Below are positions 46,527 to 59,400 of a stretch of 64,000 nucleotides of DNA, one piece after another. The notes beneath the pieces are model-generated. The model ran no database searches and had not been told where the DNA came from. It worked only from the letters and a program-made list of their open reading frames with translations. Both the position numbers and the translations under genes were made by a program. The stretch is taken from NCBI RefSeq assembly GCF_963678975.1, contig NC_089272.1, positions 8,600,408-8,664,407 of the forward strand. The letters run 5' to 3'. The stretch's first letter is position 1; every line of letters begins with the position of its first letter. Origin of the DNA: Dysidea avara (lineage: Eukaryota; Porifera; Demospongiae; Dictyoceratida; Dysideidae).

Positions 46527-47939
46527 CTACTTTCCTTTATGAGTTCTTAAATGTCTTCGTAGATTGCGATGCTCTATGAATGCTTTACTACAATATTGAC
46601 ATGGGTAAGGCCTCTCTCCCGCATGAATTCTTAAATGTTTTTGTAGACTTCCATTGTCTATGAAAGCTTTGCCACAATATTGACAAGGATATGGCTTCTC
46701 TCCTGTGTGAGTTCTTAAATGTATTTGTAAAGGACTAGACTGGGCAAATGTTTTGCTACAATATTGCCCAGTGTTGGGCAAGTTACTTTTTAAAAGTAAC
46801 TAGTTACATATTACTTGCAGCTGAACTATTTAAGCTGTCACGTGTGAAAGCTGTCACGTGTGAAACTACCACATTATCATGTGACACGACTGCGTTGTTG
46901 GACAGTGTGCAAATCTTGATTATAAGTAAGAAGCTGGTGAATAAGCCTCATTCGGTAGGCTTCATTACTTCGCTGTGGCTAGGCGTTACTCACCAGCGAG
47001 ATTAGTAACTTCGTTACTTGTAGTAATAATATTATGTAATATTAGATTCGTTACAGTAACTATATTACTTAGGTAACGTGTTACATTTGTAAGTAAAGTA
47101 ACTTGAGTTATAATACCTGTTTTTATAGTGTATTTCGTTATATTACTTAGTTACCACAAAAGTAATAATATTACATAACATGTTACATAAGTAACGCGTT
47201 ACTCCCAACGCTGATATTGACATTGGTAAGGATTTTTGCCTGTATGAATTCTAACATGTACTTGTAGAATGCTGCTTGTTGCAAATCTTTTACTGCAATA
47301 ATGACAAGCAAATGGCTTCTCCCCTGTATGAAGTCTTACATGCTTTAGTAGGTCACTACGTTGTGTAAATGCTTTACTACAATATTGACAAGTGTATGGC
47401 TTTTCTCCTGTATGAGTTCTTAAATGCACTCTTACAACTTTTACCACAATACTGACATTGGTATGGCTTCTCTCCTGTATGAGTTCTTAGATGTGTTCTT
47501 ATCTCACCTGGTGTTATAAATGCTTTACTACAATATTGACATGTGTGGAGTTTCTCTAGACCCACTGTATCAGTTTTAAGTGTCTTTGTAGATGACTGTT
47601 GGTTGTGTATAGTTTACTACAGTATGGACATTGGAAGGACTTCTCTCCCATATGAATTTTCAAATGTGTTTGCAGACTAATACGTAGTGCAAATGCTTTA
47701 CTACAATATTGACGTGTGTAGGGTTTCTCCCCTGTATGAGATCTTAAATGTTTTCGTAGGTCACCATGTTGGGCAAATGCTTTAGTACACTTTTGACAAT
47801 GGTATGGCTTTTCTCCTGTATGAGTTCTTTCATGTGTATTGGGTGGGAAAAATGGGGTCTGGTGCAACTCCAAGCTGTTTACTTCTGAGCCTTGTCTGGA
47901 GACGCTAATTGAACAACATTGGCCACAAAGAGGTGCCAA
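46527..47939 (-). pseudogene. C2H2 zinc-finger pseudogene
   Basis: On the minus strand, from 47840 down, C2H2 units linked by TGEKPY follow each other: [132 protein letters not shown] and CSKAFIEHRNLRRH, then a stop. Reading needs frame changes near 47570 and 47435, and the latter also deletes most of one finger. One finger has lost its first Cys (YTRQYC). A 445-bp transposable element splits another after PYQCQY. It was a sequence-specific DNA-binding protein gene and is now dead. It resembles the array at 61 kb. Confidence 0.85.
46769..47213. mobile_element. AGTTAC-type hAT-like MITE inserted in zinc-finger sequence, 445 bp
   Basis: The ends CAGTGTTGGGCAAGTTAC and TTACTCCCAACGCTG are inverted. 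The flanking 8-mers ATATTGCC (46761-46768) and ATATTGAC (47214-47221) differ by one base. The finger codons continue immediately on both sides. CAGTGTTGGG ends with an 8-bp duplication fit the hAT superfamily. Confidence 0.88.
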
Positions 47940-48509
47940 TAACGTCAGTGAACCAATGATGATGTGAAAATATTCGTACAGGTTGTGAGTCTTGTTACAT
48001 GATGAGGATGAACTTTCAAGATGCTACATCTCTTGGGTGGAGGTGTGCAAAGTACACCTACCAGCATGCAAAGCATGCTGGAACCAGGGGGTTTGGTGGC
48101 ATACCCCCCAGGAAAATTTTGAAAAAACAAATGCTAAAATACTGCAATTTGGAGACATTTCCACATAAAATGCAGATATTTTATATACTGCCTTTAGATT
48201 ATTGGCATGGCTCTCTGCAGCATTTTCTAATGGAAAGGTTTGGGCAGGTTCAGACAGCCAACCACATGATGCACCCTCTCACAATTGCATTCATGATAAT
48301 GTTGAAACTGGAAAATTTTGAATTTGAATGATACGAGATTGAATCTGAGAGCATTTTTCACTGGAAATTGTGTACCTGAATTAAGTATACCGGTACTGGT
48401 AATAACTACACAAGTAGATGAAACAGGCATTCTAAACAGACTAATGCACTTCATTGTATGTATAGGTGCAGGCAGACTTGGAAAAATTCCATAACAGAAC
48501 CAACTTTAT

Positions 48510-48572
48510 GCTTACACTGAATGTTCTATTAGAGTAGTTAGGTGACTGTTCTATTAGAGTATCTTGATCTTG
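48510..48572 (-). repeat. CTCTA-type module, pair of motifs
   Basis: Two reverse-orientation motifs (TCTATTAGAGTA) are followed by TCTTGATCTTG, the mirrored form of the consensus prefix. Confidence 0.75.
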
Positions 48573-48930
48573 TACACCTCCAATGCTGATACGGGTCCTT
48601 GCTACATAACCTTTAGCATAAATCCACTGATAATGCCTTGAAAACATATTTATAGTGGGTTTATGAGTATTTGTATTATTAGTGATCATATAATTACGCT
48701 AAGGCCATTCCAAATAAATTCTGTTTCCCATCCTGGACTCAGGCATATTTGCATGCGGATGGGTGGTCCATTTCCATTATTTCATTATCAGATTGGCTAG
48801 CTTCTCAAGCCATTATTTGCTTGGCACAGCCAAAAAGGCTGCATAAAAACATGTTCTTTGTAAGTTGCAAAAATAATGCAAACATGAAGTTTGTGCTGAC
48901 TTAATAGCACTGCTGACACGTAAGTTGACA

Positions 48931-49764
48931 CCAGGCCCGTAACCAGGGGGAGTTTGGGGGGTTCTGAAGAACCGCCCTCTTGGAAAAAAGGTCCACAATT
49001 TAGTAAAAAGGTCCAAATTTTCAGAAGTAAAAGTCTATTAGCTACAGTTTACTAGATACCACTAGCAAGAAGCTAAATTAAATGTTCCGAGTAACTCATT
49101 CAGTGCTTGTATTAAATGCAATGCAAGATCGAGATACTCTAATAGAGCAGTCAATCATGCTAATAGAGCAATCACTCTAATAGAACAGTCACAATTACAT
49201 TTTCTTTTAAGAGCTACATGTAGATTGTCTAAACCAAGCTTTCATTAAAATATAAGATTTTGGTGGACAATTGCAAGCCCCTCCATCCAGAGCCCATGAA
49301 TAGCATCCATGCTTCAACTCCATGCAATGTGTAAATTTCATTGTTTAAGACACCCTTTGTTCTGCAACACTGCCCCTGTTGATCATGGTGGAGTGCTCAA
49401 TCTTTCTCATTCTTATTCACTGTGACATTCCAATATATTATATTTAGACACATGCATGTGCAGATGGTATAATTATAGTAGCAGAAGAGATATTTTTTCA
49501 GATATCATCCATACAACTGGTCTTCAGCTTACCCTAAAAACTTATTATTTTTATTGACTGAAATTCCACTGAATTCAACTTTTTAGTATCTATTTTCAAA
49601 AAATTTCCAGGGGGGACATGCCCCCAGACCCCCCTAGTTTCAGCACACACATGCTTCGCATGCTGAGTGCACACACCATGATATAATCTGAATCATGTCA
49701 TATAAAAAGGTCCACTTTTCTTCTAAAAGAACTTACCCAGATAAAAGTCCGGCTACGGCCCTGG
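48931..49764. mobile_element. Probable TIR element with CCGTAACCAGGGG ends
   Basis: CAGGCCCGTAACCAGGGG near 48932 and CCGGCTACGGCCCTGG near 49748 are imperfect inverted ends; AAAAAGGTCCA recurs near both ends. Flanks share GACAC. A CTCTA-A-TAGAG triple lies inside (49132-49190). Boundaries are approximate. Confidence 0.5.
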
Positions 49765-51554
49765 ACACTGTTTCAAGATAGCTTTTACTGAGCCTATCAG
49801 TATGCAAAGAATAACCGGAAAATAATGGAAGAATACGGAATAGTGGAATATTTAGAACTGGCAGTAACCAGACAGGGGGTAGCTAGGACATGATGTCACA
49901 ACGCGTATAGTTTTGCATAATTTAATTGAATTCCAATCATAATTACATGATGAAAAACTAACGTACCAGCTACTTGCATCATTGTAGATGCCAAACTTGA
50001 TTGTATTTACTACTAACAAGTAAGAATACAGCGAACAATAACACAGGTATATACCTGAAATTATGATAAACATTTATTCTAAATAACGTGCTATTGCAAA
50101 ATTTACCATCATATCGCTGGGGCTCAGTAGATAAAATGATTTCTACACTAGTGAAGTTACATTTCTGAAAAGAATCACAGCGCTAACCTTCATGGTTTAC
50201 TAGAACTAAAACCTATGGCAAAATGTACAGTATGGATACGGCATGCAATTATCGTAACATAATGTCTTACCCCCCTGGTAACCAGATGCAGGCGGTGGAT
50301 GGGAAACAAGAGAATTTATTTGGAGTGGCTTAAGACAAATTTCATTATAATCCTCAGCATATTGATCAAGTAAAGCCTAAAAGTGAAGGGGAGGGAGCTT
50401 CAGCCCCCAAATCACCCCCCTCCCCCCCACCCCTTCCCCCCCACCATCCCGGATCTGCCCCTGGGATGATGTAATAATTGTTCCAATCACTTCTGAGAGC
50501 AGACTAAGACGAAATCGTACTGATAATGTCTTGGTGACGTATTTGAAACATTGCTGAATGTCTTACTTGACAATTCCGCCATTTCACAAATTCATAACGA
50601 ACTATAATCGTTCCTGTACCAACGCTTTTAATAGCTCTGTAAAAGATTCCAAGCCCATGGCATTGTTTAACTTTTGAAAAAGCTATCTATTCTAGATTCA
50701 GTTCTTTATTGCAATAAGAATTTGAATCATTGGTGTTTATTTCGTCACAAAGTCCGTGAAGCGATCTGATTGGCTCTGCCAACATTCTGGCAGTGGTCAC
50801 GGAATGTGTGCAACAGTGACCAGATGGTTTATTTGCCGTGCCCACACAAACCGTCTAGCACATGAGACTTGGGAAGGTACTGGATCACTGGAATGGATTG
50901 GTGATTTTTGCTTTCAGTGTAATTCATTTTTCAACACTTTGTTAGGAACATTGGCTATTACACTTTCCCCAACACAGTTGTGTCATTATGACTACTTGAG
51001 TGTGAGTGTGACATGTCCCAAAACTGTAGTATGCAATATGGGCAGAAATGCCTATTTGGTGTCTTCTCTACCAAATCATTCTATTTTGCAATTAAGATGT
51101 GCATATGTACAATGGTGCTAAACCAACTAATACAAACATAAGCACAGCGACCTTCCTTGTTCACTACTTTTTCTTTCTGTGATGTCTAATCGAATTTATA
51201 ATTCCTTGTAATTGTATTTATACACAATGTGATAGAGTTGTTGTTATATTACATCATATGCACGTAGATCGTGATGTTGAGAGTGTTCCTGACAACTTGA
51301 AGGTGATATCACATGATCCACAGGTACATGGCAGAATAGAGCTGTAAGTTGAGTGTGTTGATAGTACTGTACTATATTCTGATTTTTGAAGATGGTAGAA
51401 TTTACATTCAGTATTCCAGCTTGTGTACAGAGTTGGGGTAGTTACTTTTACAAAGTAACTAATTACTTGTTCCTTTTATCCCATCACGTGTAACTTAGTT
51501 GCAGTTACAGTTACTTTTTAAAAGGTAACTAAGTATCTAGTTAATACATATATC

Positions 51555-51695
51555 CACACAAAAACAGCCAAGCTTTGAAAAAATGGTGCGGCCTTAAAAT
51601 GCCTTGGTGAAAAAAGTTGTGAAATCAAAGGTGGCGGCCAAGAAATGACTGCAATGATGATAATGCTAATAAATTTTAACAATGCCTCTGTGTGT
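51555..51695 (+). repeat. Half foldback, GGTGGCGGCCA family
   Basis: AACAGCCAAGCTTTGAA, TGCGGCCTT and GAAATCAAAGGTGGCGGCCA match the left arm of the family at 18490. The right arm is missing. Confidence 0.7.
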
Positions 51696-52049
51696 GGATT
51701 TCACTTCTTGTCCAGCTTATAGTTGATTTTGAGGTTTGTTTTTACTCACATTCTTCTTTTCTATGCAGACACAATGATGATTATTGAAGACAGATTTATA
51801 ATTGTATTGCATTGCATGATTTACTTCAATATTTGATAATATTATTGTAATACTCTAATAAAGTGCACATTTTTATGAGGACTTCTAATACTAGAATGTG
51901 GGTAAAAACAAGAATGTGAGTAAATACATAGAATGTTCTAGAACAATCTAGTACTTCTATTAGTAGATCTATGAAATTACAAACGTTTAATCGTAAGCAG
52001 ATTTAAACTACTTATATATAAAGCAGAAATTAAGTGAGGTAATCATCCA

Positions 52050-52150
52050 AGATAGCAGTGGTTCAGTGGTTAAGGATGCAGGTGTTAGGTATGGAGATCC
52101 CTGGTTCAAACTCTGGCAAGTTTTTTTTGTTTTTTTTTGACATAATTTTT
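52050..52150 (+). mobile_element. tRNA-derived SINE head
   Basis: TGGTTCAGTGG fits the pol III A box and GGTTCAAACTC the B box, about 45 nt apart, followed by T-rich sequence. It is tRNA-like but lacks a foldable mature tRNA, so it is read as the promoter head of a SINE. Confidence 0.6.
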
Positions 52151-53364
52151 TTTGTACACTTTTCTTTACCATGTGGTGACTGCTCTATTAGAGTATCTCC
52201 ATCCCGCGATTTTACACTTGTTTGGTTTTTGCTTTACAACTTCGTACCTGTAACTCTACTACTTTTCAAACTATCAACAGGCACTGCTACGATGATCAGC
52301 CTATCTACACACCAATTATCAAGTTATTCCTATACTTGGTTTACCCTGTAGCCGTGACAGAAGTTTGATATTTTTTTACGTGAATAAACGCTCATAGCTC
52401 CTTGACTATTCCTCAGATTCACAGCACACTTGCTAGGTGAATCCACTGTTACACAGTCTTGTTTGTGCCAAAGATTGAGGCAATCGAGTTACACGTTGGC
52501 ATTTTATAGCAATTTTTGCAAAGTGTGCGAAAAGAAATTGAACCCCCTGTAGGCCCCCCCCCCGTATGGCATAAGAAGAAAAAATTTAAAATGAAACTTT
52601 GAACACACATATCTCATAAATAGCCGTTGCAAATTTAATAAAGTTTGCTGTGTGGCCTACTCTACCTGGCAGACAGCTATAATGAAAAAATGGTGAACTT
52701 TGGAGAAGGGGCCATGGAGCTATGCAGCAGCATGCGTGAAAAAGCTGTTTTCTTTCTTCCTGTCAATATACTCATGGTGTGGTGTGCTCGCTTTCTTGGT
52801 CGCACAGGTAGTGTGCCTTAATTGATTGGAACCTTGCTATTATATTTGTGACTGGATATGCAAAAACCCGACACAATTGCTCAAGCCTGAATCAATATAC
52901 TCATGGTGTGGTGTGCTGGCTTTCTTGGCCGCACTGGTAGTGTGCCTTGATTGAAACCTTGCTATTGTATTTGCGACCGGATCTGCAAAAACCGGACACA
53001 ATTGCTCAAGCCTGAATTATAAAGCATTAAAGGAAAAAATTGGAATAGTTTATTCTTAGTGAAGAAAAGGTCTAACAATAATGTGTATGTATACCGTCTT
53101 GTTCACCTACTCAAGAGAAGTATTTTTGGTATACTTTGCCCTATGTAGGGTTCACCAGATGGTTAACATTCTTCAGATTTAACCGTACTTAATAGGTGGC
53201 TTCTTTGTTGATGGATAAACCAGATGTGATGAAGTCTGGATCATCACTTGTTTGGTGTCTGTGGACAAAAATCTGTTTTTGGAGTCCAAAATTATGCTCA
53301 AATGATGCTGTTTGGATAATGAAGGATTTGGATAATCGAGGTACCTTCTATCCACTCCACTAAA

Positions 53365-53612
53365 AACCGGGCCTGCGAAAACAGGGCATGTGGGCACAAA
53401 CTACACCCCGTCACACTACAGGTCATATCTCAGTATTGGAACAGAATATTTGCATTCTGTAACTTGCATTAGAAAGCTACTTTAATGCTTTCTAAGATTT
53501 AAAAAGTGCATTGCCATAGCATAGTGGTACAAAATGTTATGAGCGATGACAGTTTGAAAAAGTTGGCAAAAATCATGTGCCCACATGCCCTATTTTCGCA
53601 GGCCCAATCATA
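53365..53612. mobile_element. GACCAGGCCTGCG MITE, copy
   Basis: CCGGGCCTGCGAAAACAGGG and CCCTATTTTCGCAGGCCC are inverted ends. The interior is nearly identical to 25280-25530 (for example ACAGGTCATATCTCAGTATT). Confidence 0.8.
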
Positions 53613-54056
53613 AAATATGCATCATTTTCAAACAAGCCAAAACATGCAGAACACTACTCTTTTGAGATCTCATGGCACTATAACCTATCATGCTGACTAT
53701 CAACATTGCTTACATCTACTCATTGCCACTTACTTCAAAGGTTCATAAGAAGAACTGTTTCGTTGTTGTCCAGCAGTCTTCTCTCCTCACAAAGCTTCCA
53801 AGTTCAGTGTTTAGAAATGCTACTAAAAGTGACTTGCTAAAAGAAAATTCAATCAAACTGTGAAAATAATGTTCAAATTCCTGCAAGGACTCACGTGATA
53901 TCTTGCGTGATGTTTCACGTAAATATGAACTGGCGAAGTCGAGGCTACTGTTCTTGCTGAAGCAGTGGGTTGGTGATATAATTAGTCTTGTCGAAATCTG
54001 TGCGCGACAAGTGGAGCCAAATCAGCTGCGAGTTGTTGCTGAATGTATGCCTCGGA

Positions 54057-54122
54057 ATGGACATGCCGCCTGACGGCACTGAATGCATCACACCGTGCGC
54101 TATTTTCCCAGTGAATTGCCGG
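54057..54122 (+). CDS. Candidate first coding exon of an unrecognised gene
   Basis: In a locally GC-richer stretch, ATG opens a 22-codon frame (MDMPPDGTECITPC and on) that ends at CGG|GTAAGTTC, a perfect donor. A coding-like stretch follows at about 54305-54398 (NPEKTAKNERGFFSTFQPTK), but no acceptor was confirmed and no family was recognised. It could equally be chance. Confidence 0.22.
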
Positions 54123-54894
54123 GTAAGTTCATGTATACACTGAGCTTAGTCATTGTAAACGGCTATATAACTACAGTCGTAATTTTAGACAGGAATCTCC
54201 TATGCCATAGTAGCTTCCTGGGATTAGCTATATACTATGCTTGTGTAGAGCCTCGTAGCTAGCTGGCTTGTTCTAGCTGTACCGTGAACAAGTTGAGCTG
54301 AATCCTGAGAAAACAGCTAAAAATGAAAGAGGATTTTTCTCAACATTTCAACCAACCAAGATGGCTGGTGATGACAACAAAGGTTATGGCTTCCTATAAT
54401 GTATGGTGAAAACTTTGGCTATAAATAATGTGTCAGGCATTTGAATGATTAGTGGGTAAGTAAATACTACAAATGAGTTGATATTTTTGAGGCTCAGCTC
54501 AATGCGTACATACATAATTACTATGCATCAATTGATTGATGTGATAATAATATGAGCAGATCTGAGACAACTATGGACCCTACTATATAGTAACTGGGCA
54601 GATATATAGAGTTATGTATACTCTGATATAATTGTTGAGTGTTGTAGTTTGCACTGTAAATTGATGGTATGACTCCTGCGGTCACTTAGTATGATGAACT
54701 TCACACTTCTGAATTTACATTGTGCCAATGGTCAAAGCTAAATATTACCCATTTAGATACCTTTTTGTGATGTTGAAGGTGTCAGGCAAACTCCAGTTAG
54801 GGGCAGGCAATGAAAGATTAGTTTTCAAAACAGGAGAGGAACATGCTTAGGCCCGCAAGGTACGGGCTTAATCTACTTACCCCTGTAGATGCAC

Positions 54895-55192
54895 CATACC
54901 ATAGATAATGCACGTATCAATGTATTGCCCTACTACCCCCTCGGACATATATGGGGCTACAATGGGCACAACTGAATGTTAAATGCCCCATGGTAGGGCA
55001 AACCTATTGTGTCGAATCCCCACAATTGGCTCCAGTTGCAACGTGGGGGATTTGACATAGCGTAGAAAAAATACTTGGATGATTGTCAAATGCCCCATAG
55101 TGAAGCAGCAGTTTCATGTCAATTTGCCTTGTAAAGCCCCACTTACATCCGAGGGGAGCGGTAGGGTAACACATTGGTAGGTGCATAATGAG
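54895..55192. mobile_element. TIR element with CCCCTCGG arms
   Basis: TGCACCATACCATAG and CCCTACTACCCCCTCGGA at the left pair imperfectly with TCCGAGGGGAGCGGTAGGGT and TAGGTGCA at the right. It is about 300 bp, with ATGCCCCAT submotifs inside. Confidence 0.6.
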
Positions 55193-57075
55193 TTTGCATC
55201 ATAAACCTTGTGTTGAAATTTAGTCTATCTTGCTTTTTTCATGCTTATAGTAGCTAATGTGCTTATCCTCAAACAATAAGGACTGGAAAACTATAAATTG
55301 TCTTCTACTTTTATCTATCAACTATCCAATCACTGCTAGTTTATTAAAATTTCCTTTGCTGTTGTAACTTGTTTACCATTATGCTATAACCATTAGTCCC
55401 TCCTAGTTTATATGTCTCCTAGCAACAAAAATTGTTATGTCAACAATGTAGGTGAGAACTACAAAAGAAGTTATACTCCAAAATTGTTCATCAACTGCTG
55501 CATTATGCTGAATACATTTTGGGAATGGATGCTCACTTTAACAATAATCATAATAGTGGAAGTAAGTGTTTGTTGACATGTTAGTCTGACTATGATTACA
55601 TGTTTTTAGTTAGCTGTGCCTTATCATACTGTATCCCTTTCTGTATATGCAGGGTGGATACTGATGTTGCGACGGTTGGCGGGTGAGTTTATGGTCAATG
55701 GACAAATCACGCAAATAGTGAAGAAAAAATAATACGTGGTACCAAGACCCCACTACTATATTATGAACTCTTGGTGGTACTTCATAGCCAAACACTAGTG
55801 TATCTGGCTTCTTGTGCTATTGTAGTCATTTTTTAATTTTATTTTATGGGATGTAAATGTTTACTATTACAATATATCATGCTATCATTAAAGAGTTTCT
55901 ATAATTGTGGGTGGTTGCACGAGGGTCTATGAAGTGCTGTGACTGAAAGGTGATGCACTGATGCCGCTGGCCTTTTAAGTCAACACTGAAGTTTCACAGG
56001 CACTGAAGGGCTGGGGTGGGATTAGAGATGTACACGGGTAATGTAGCAGTAAATTACTTCAACTATCACTACAGCGGGTATGAAACATCTGGCTATGGCT
56101 ATGTACAGCCCTGCATGGGCCAGAGTCACGCTGACGAGTCAGTGGAGGCATACAGTGGCAAAATTAAAACAAATCAGTGACTGCTCACAATTAAACTAAG
56201 AGTTGACAGCACATTGTCTATCAAATCAGCCAGCACGCTATGGCTAATGACCTTGCCTACTTCCACACTGTTTGGGTTTAGGAATTGAGGCGGGTGCCTC
56301 ACACCTCGATGTCATGGCGGCAAGTTTGAATCTTCAAAGAGCACAAAAGCGATCTCATAAACTAACAAACAACTTTTAGCGAAATTAAATGTACAGATAC
56401 ATCGTGTAAAAAGCCCCTGATAGCCGCAGCCTTTTTACAATACGACTTCATGGTTGAAAGAAAATCGCTTCAATGGGATGCGATGACGAAGAAAATGAAA
56501 AAAAGAACGATGCACATTTGAATAAATAATTTAATTAATGCATGGTAAATGGGTGGGCGATGGAACAAACTACTCCAACAATTTGCCTGACTTCGTGTGG
56601 TAGTTACTCATTATACAAAGATTACATGCCCCTGGTTTTGAGGTGGAATCTTTTAGTAAGCCTGAGATTTCGCCATGCGGATTTTAAAAGATTGCGTAAT
56701 CGATCCCTCATGTAAATGACTCACAGTAGTGGTCGCGTGTTTATTATTGTGGATGCACGCTTTGTGCTTCTTGGCGTCACGACTCACTACCGTGAGTCTT
56801 GATATACAAGAGTAAAAACATGTTTCTTCTCCAGAACATATGTTTTGAATGGCTTCAGACAACAAAACATGATGTTTATTAAAATAGAAAAACAATTAAA
56901 AGGTGGTATTAATCTCTGTATTGCTTTCTCAAAGTGTGTATTAAAAGGAAAATTGAGCCATGTGTTTTGGGGAGTTGTAATTGTTTAAAGAGTGTCAGAT
57001 TTCTTTATAATCTGTTGTGTCAAATTTTCTTCTGGTGAGTTCCTAATGTCTTACTTTTATTAGAATAAGTACAGT
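55193..57075. other. Gene-free stretch
   Basis: I see no recognisable gene or repeat here. Short open frames on the minus strand show no domain. Confidence 0.4.
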
Positions 57076-58956
57076 ATGCATTGCTTGGTAGATGACATCA
57101 TTTCCAAACAATATGGAGCTAGATTGGAAAAAGTGTATTATTTGCCAACAGGAACTGTTGAGCCTTTGAAATGCCCATCGCAGGGTCCAGGAACAAGTGA
57201 AGATAAATCAGAAGCCTACAGATCCTTTCTGGCCAATGTAGAGCAGTTTCAGGCCATTGGCACACTTCCGACGAATATCTATTTTGAAAATGAAAGTCCT
57301 GCTAATTTTTATCACACAGTGCATCTTGGCATAAAAGTTGCCACTTGAAGTACAACAATTCTAAGCTTAAAAAGGCAATGAAAAGAAAATCTTGCATGGA
57401 TGAGCATGAGTATGAAAGAAGAACTAATAAAAGACAGGCAATTGATATGGATGTTTGCTTGTTTTGTCAGAAAGGAAATGAGGAAGACAATCTTCATCAG
57501 GTTCTAACATTTGATGCAGACACAAATATACGAACCATGATTACTGAGCTACAGGATACTATCCTTCTTTCTCGAATTGATGGAGGAGACCTAATTGCAA
57601 AAGAAACTAAGTATCACTTGAAATGCTTGGTTAATTTAAGAAATCATTTCAGAAGCCATACCAGAAAGTTAAGCCAGCAACATCAAAACATAGATGAAAA
57701 ATTGAATGAGTCAAGAACATTTGTAGAGAACTAACGAACTACATTGAAAAATCTGTAGATTCTGGAACTCTCATGTTCAAGCTTTCTGAAATACACTCCC
57801 TCTATGTGAATCGTCTTGAAGATCTAGGTATTAACAAACTGGTCAACAAAACCAGACTGAAAGATACTTTGTTGCAGCATTTTCCAGAAGCACAAGAGCA
57901 GCATGATGGCAAAAACACCATTATTGTTTTCAAGGAAGGAATGAAAAATATGTTAAAGGAAGCCCTTAAGAAACGAGACTTCTCAGAAGATGCTGCAATA
58001 CTTGCTAAAGCAGCAGTGATAGTCCGGAATGACATTTTTAACCACCATTGTGTTAGCTTCACTGGTGCATTTCTGCCTAATTGTCAAGAAGATTCTTTGC
58101 CCTCCAGCCTTAAATCACTTGTTTCACTAATATTAAATAGTCCCAACTTGAAAGATCAGGACAGACATGAAACACAAGCTTGTCTTACTGCTGCCCAAGT
58201 TCTACTGTACAATGTAAAAAGGAAATCACCCTCTAGAAATTATGTGAAAACAAGGCATACTCTGCAGCAAGAGCCACCTATCCCAGTATATATTTACTTG
58301 AATATTCATCAAATGACCAGAAGTAAGAAGCTTATTTATCAATTATATCACATGGGAATCAGCATTTCATATGACAGAGTTATGGAACTTGAAGAATGGA
58401 TTGCCACCTCTGTCTGTGAACAATTTGAAAAAGATGGTGTTGTAGCTCCTACTGGTCTTCGGAAAGGCTTATTTGCTGTTTTTACACAGGATAATATAGA
58501 CCACAACCCTAGCTCAAACACTGCTGTCAATGCCTTTCATGGCACTGGAATCACTCTTTTCCAATTTCCAACTAAGGCGAACCCTGGTGAATTAAAGCAG
58601 ACCTCCTGTAACAATACCACCTTCTGGACCCAAGCAGCACTTCCTACCTGATAATTATGCCATGGTCCCAGCTGTAGCTCTGACGGCAAGTGCTATTGAT
58701 GTACCAATGCATCTAAACAGTAACACAGAACAGCTTCAAACCTACCTGTGTGAGGCTCAATCCAAGGAGAAATTCTGGAGTGAGAATGCACTGACCCTTG
58801 TTGAAAAGGAAGAACTTACCAGTGAAGATTGTTTGGTGTGGGCTGCATATCATGCTTCACAGCAACCTCCCATAGAAGATGCTCCAGCTGTGTGTATGCT
58901 ACTGCCACTTTTCTATGAAAAGGCTGCTACCCCTGCAATGGTAACCCATAACAGAT
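57076..58956 (+). pseudogene. Frameshifted, 3'-truncated copy of a large uncharacterised protein
   Basis: Four consecutive frames read as one protein with three single-base breaks. The first break is near 57335, where CHLKYNNSKLKKAMKRK resumes. The second is near 57722, where RELTNYIEKSVDSG resumes. The third is near 58630, where LPDNYAMVPAVALTA resumes. Landmarks are CLFCQKGNEEDNLHQV, GGDLIAKETKYHLKCLVNLR, MGISISYDRVMELE, FTQDNIDHNPSS, NAFHGTGITLFQ, WAAYHASQQPP and LLPLFYEKAATPAMV. From memory, proteins with these blocks are large, multicopy and uncharacterised in cnidarian, sponge and fish genomes, and may belong to a mobile element; I could not check this. The CxxC and HxxC-like spacing near the start suggests a zinc site. 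It stops at 58955, where the family would be expected to continue, exactly where a minisatellite begins. Confidence 0.7.
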
Positions 58957-59400
58957 AGCTTAAATCCTAATTGTCCATCCTATCCCAATGTACCACTTGG
59001 GATGGGTTGGACAACCTGGGATAATCCCAAGTAGTCCCATCACAGATAGCCCAAATCCCAACTGTCCATCCCATCCCATTTAGGATGGGTAGCATAACCT
59101 GGGATAATCCCAAGTATAGTCCCATCACAGATAGCTCAAATCCTAACTGTCCATCCCATCCCATTGACCACTTGGGATGGGCCTAATCCTAACTGTCCAT
59201 CCCACCCCAATGTACCGCTTGGGATGGGTAGGACAACCTGGGATAATCCCAAGTAGTCCCATCACAGATAGCTCAAATCCCAACTGTCCATCCCATCCCA
59301 TTGTACTGCTTGGGATGGTATGCCCCAGATTGTCCTTGCCATCCCAAGTAGTACATTGGGATCAATGAAAATCCCGTTGGACATTTGTTGGCAATACTGG
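58945..59400 (+). repeat. Minisatellite, units of about 85-95 bp
   Basis: The unit starts CCCATCACAGATAGCTCAAA and contains CTGTCCATCCCATCCCA and ACCTGGGATAATCCCAAGTA. Four to five imperfect units are present. Each holds self-complementary TGGGAT / ATCCCA elements. Confidence 0.85.

Noticed and set aside
50756..51121. 121-codon open frame on the plus strand
   Set aside because: No recognisable domain, unusual Cys/Trp content, and no splice or start context; its downstream flank is repeat-like. It could be revisited with transcript data.
52050..52150. Functional tRNA gene
   Set aside because: A and B boxes are present but no acceptor or anticodon stem can be drawn; SINE head preferred.
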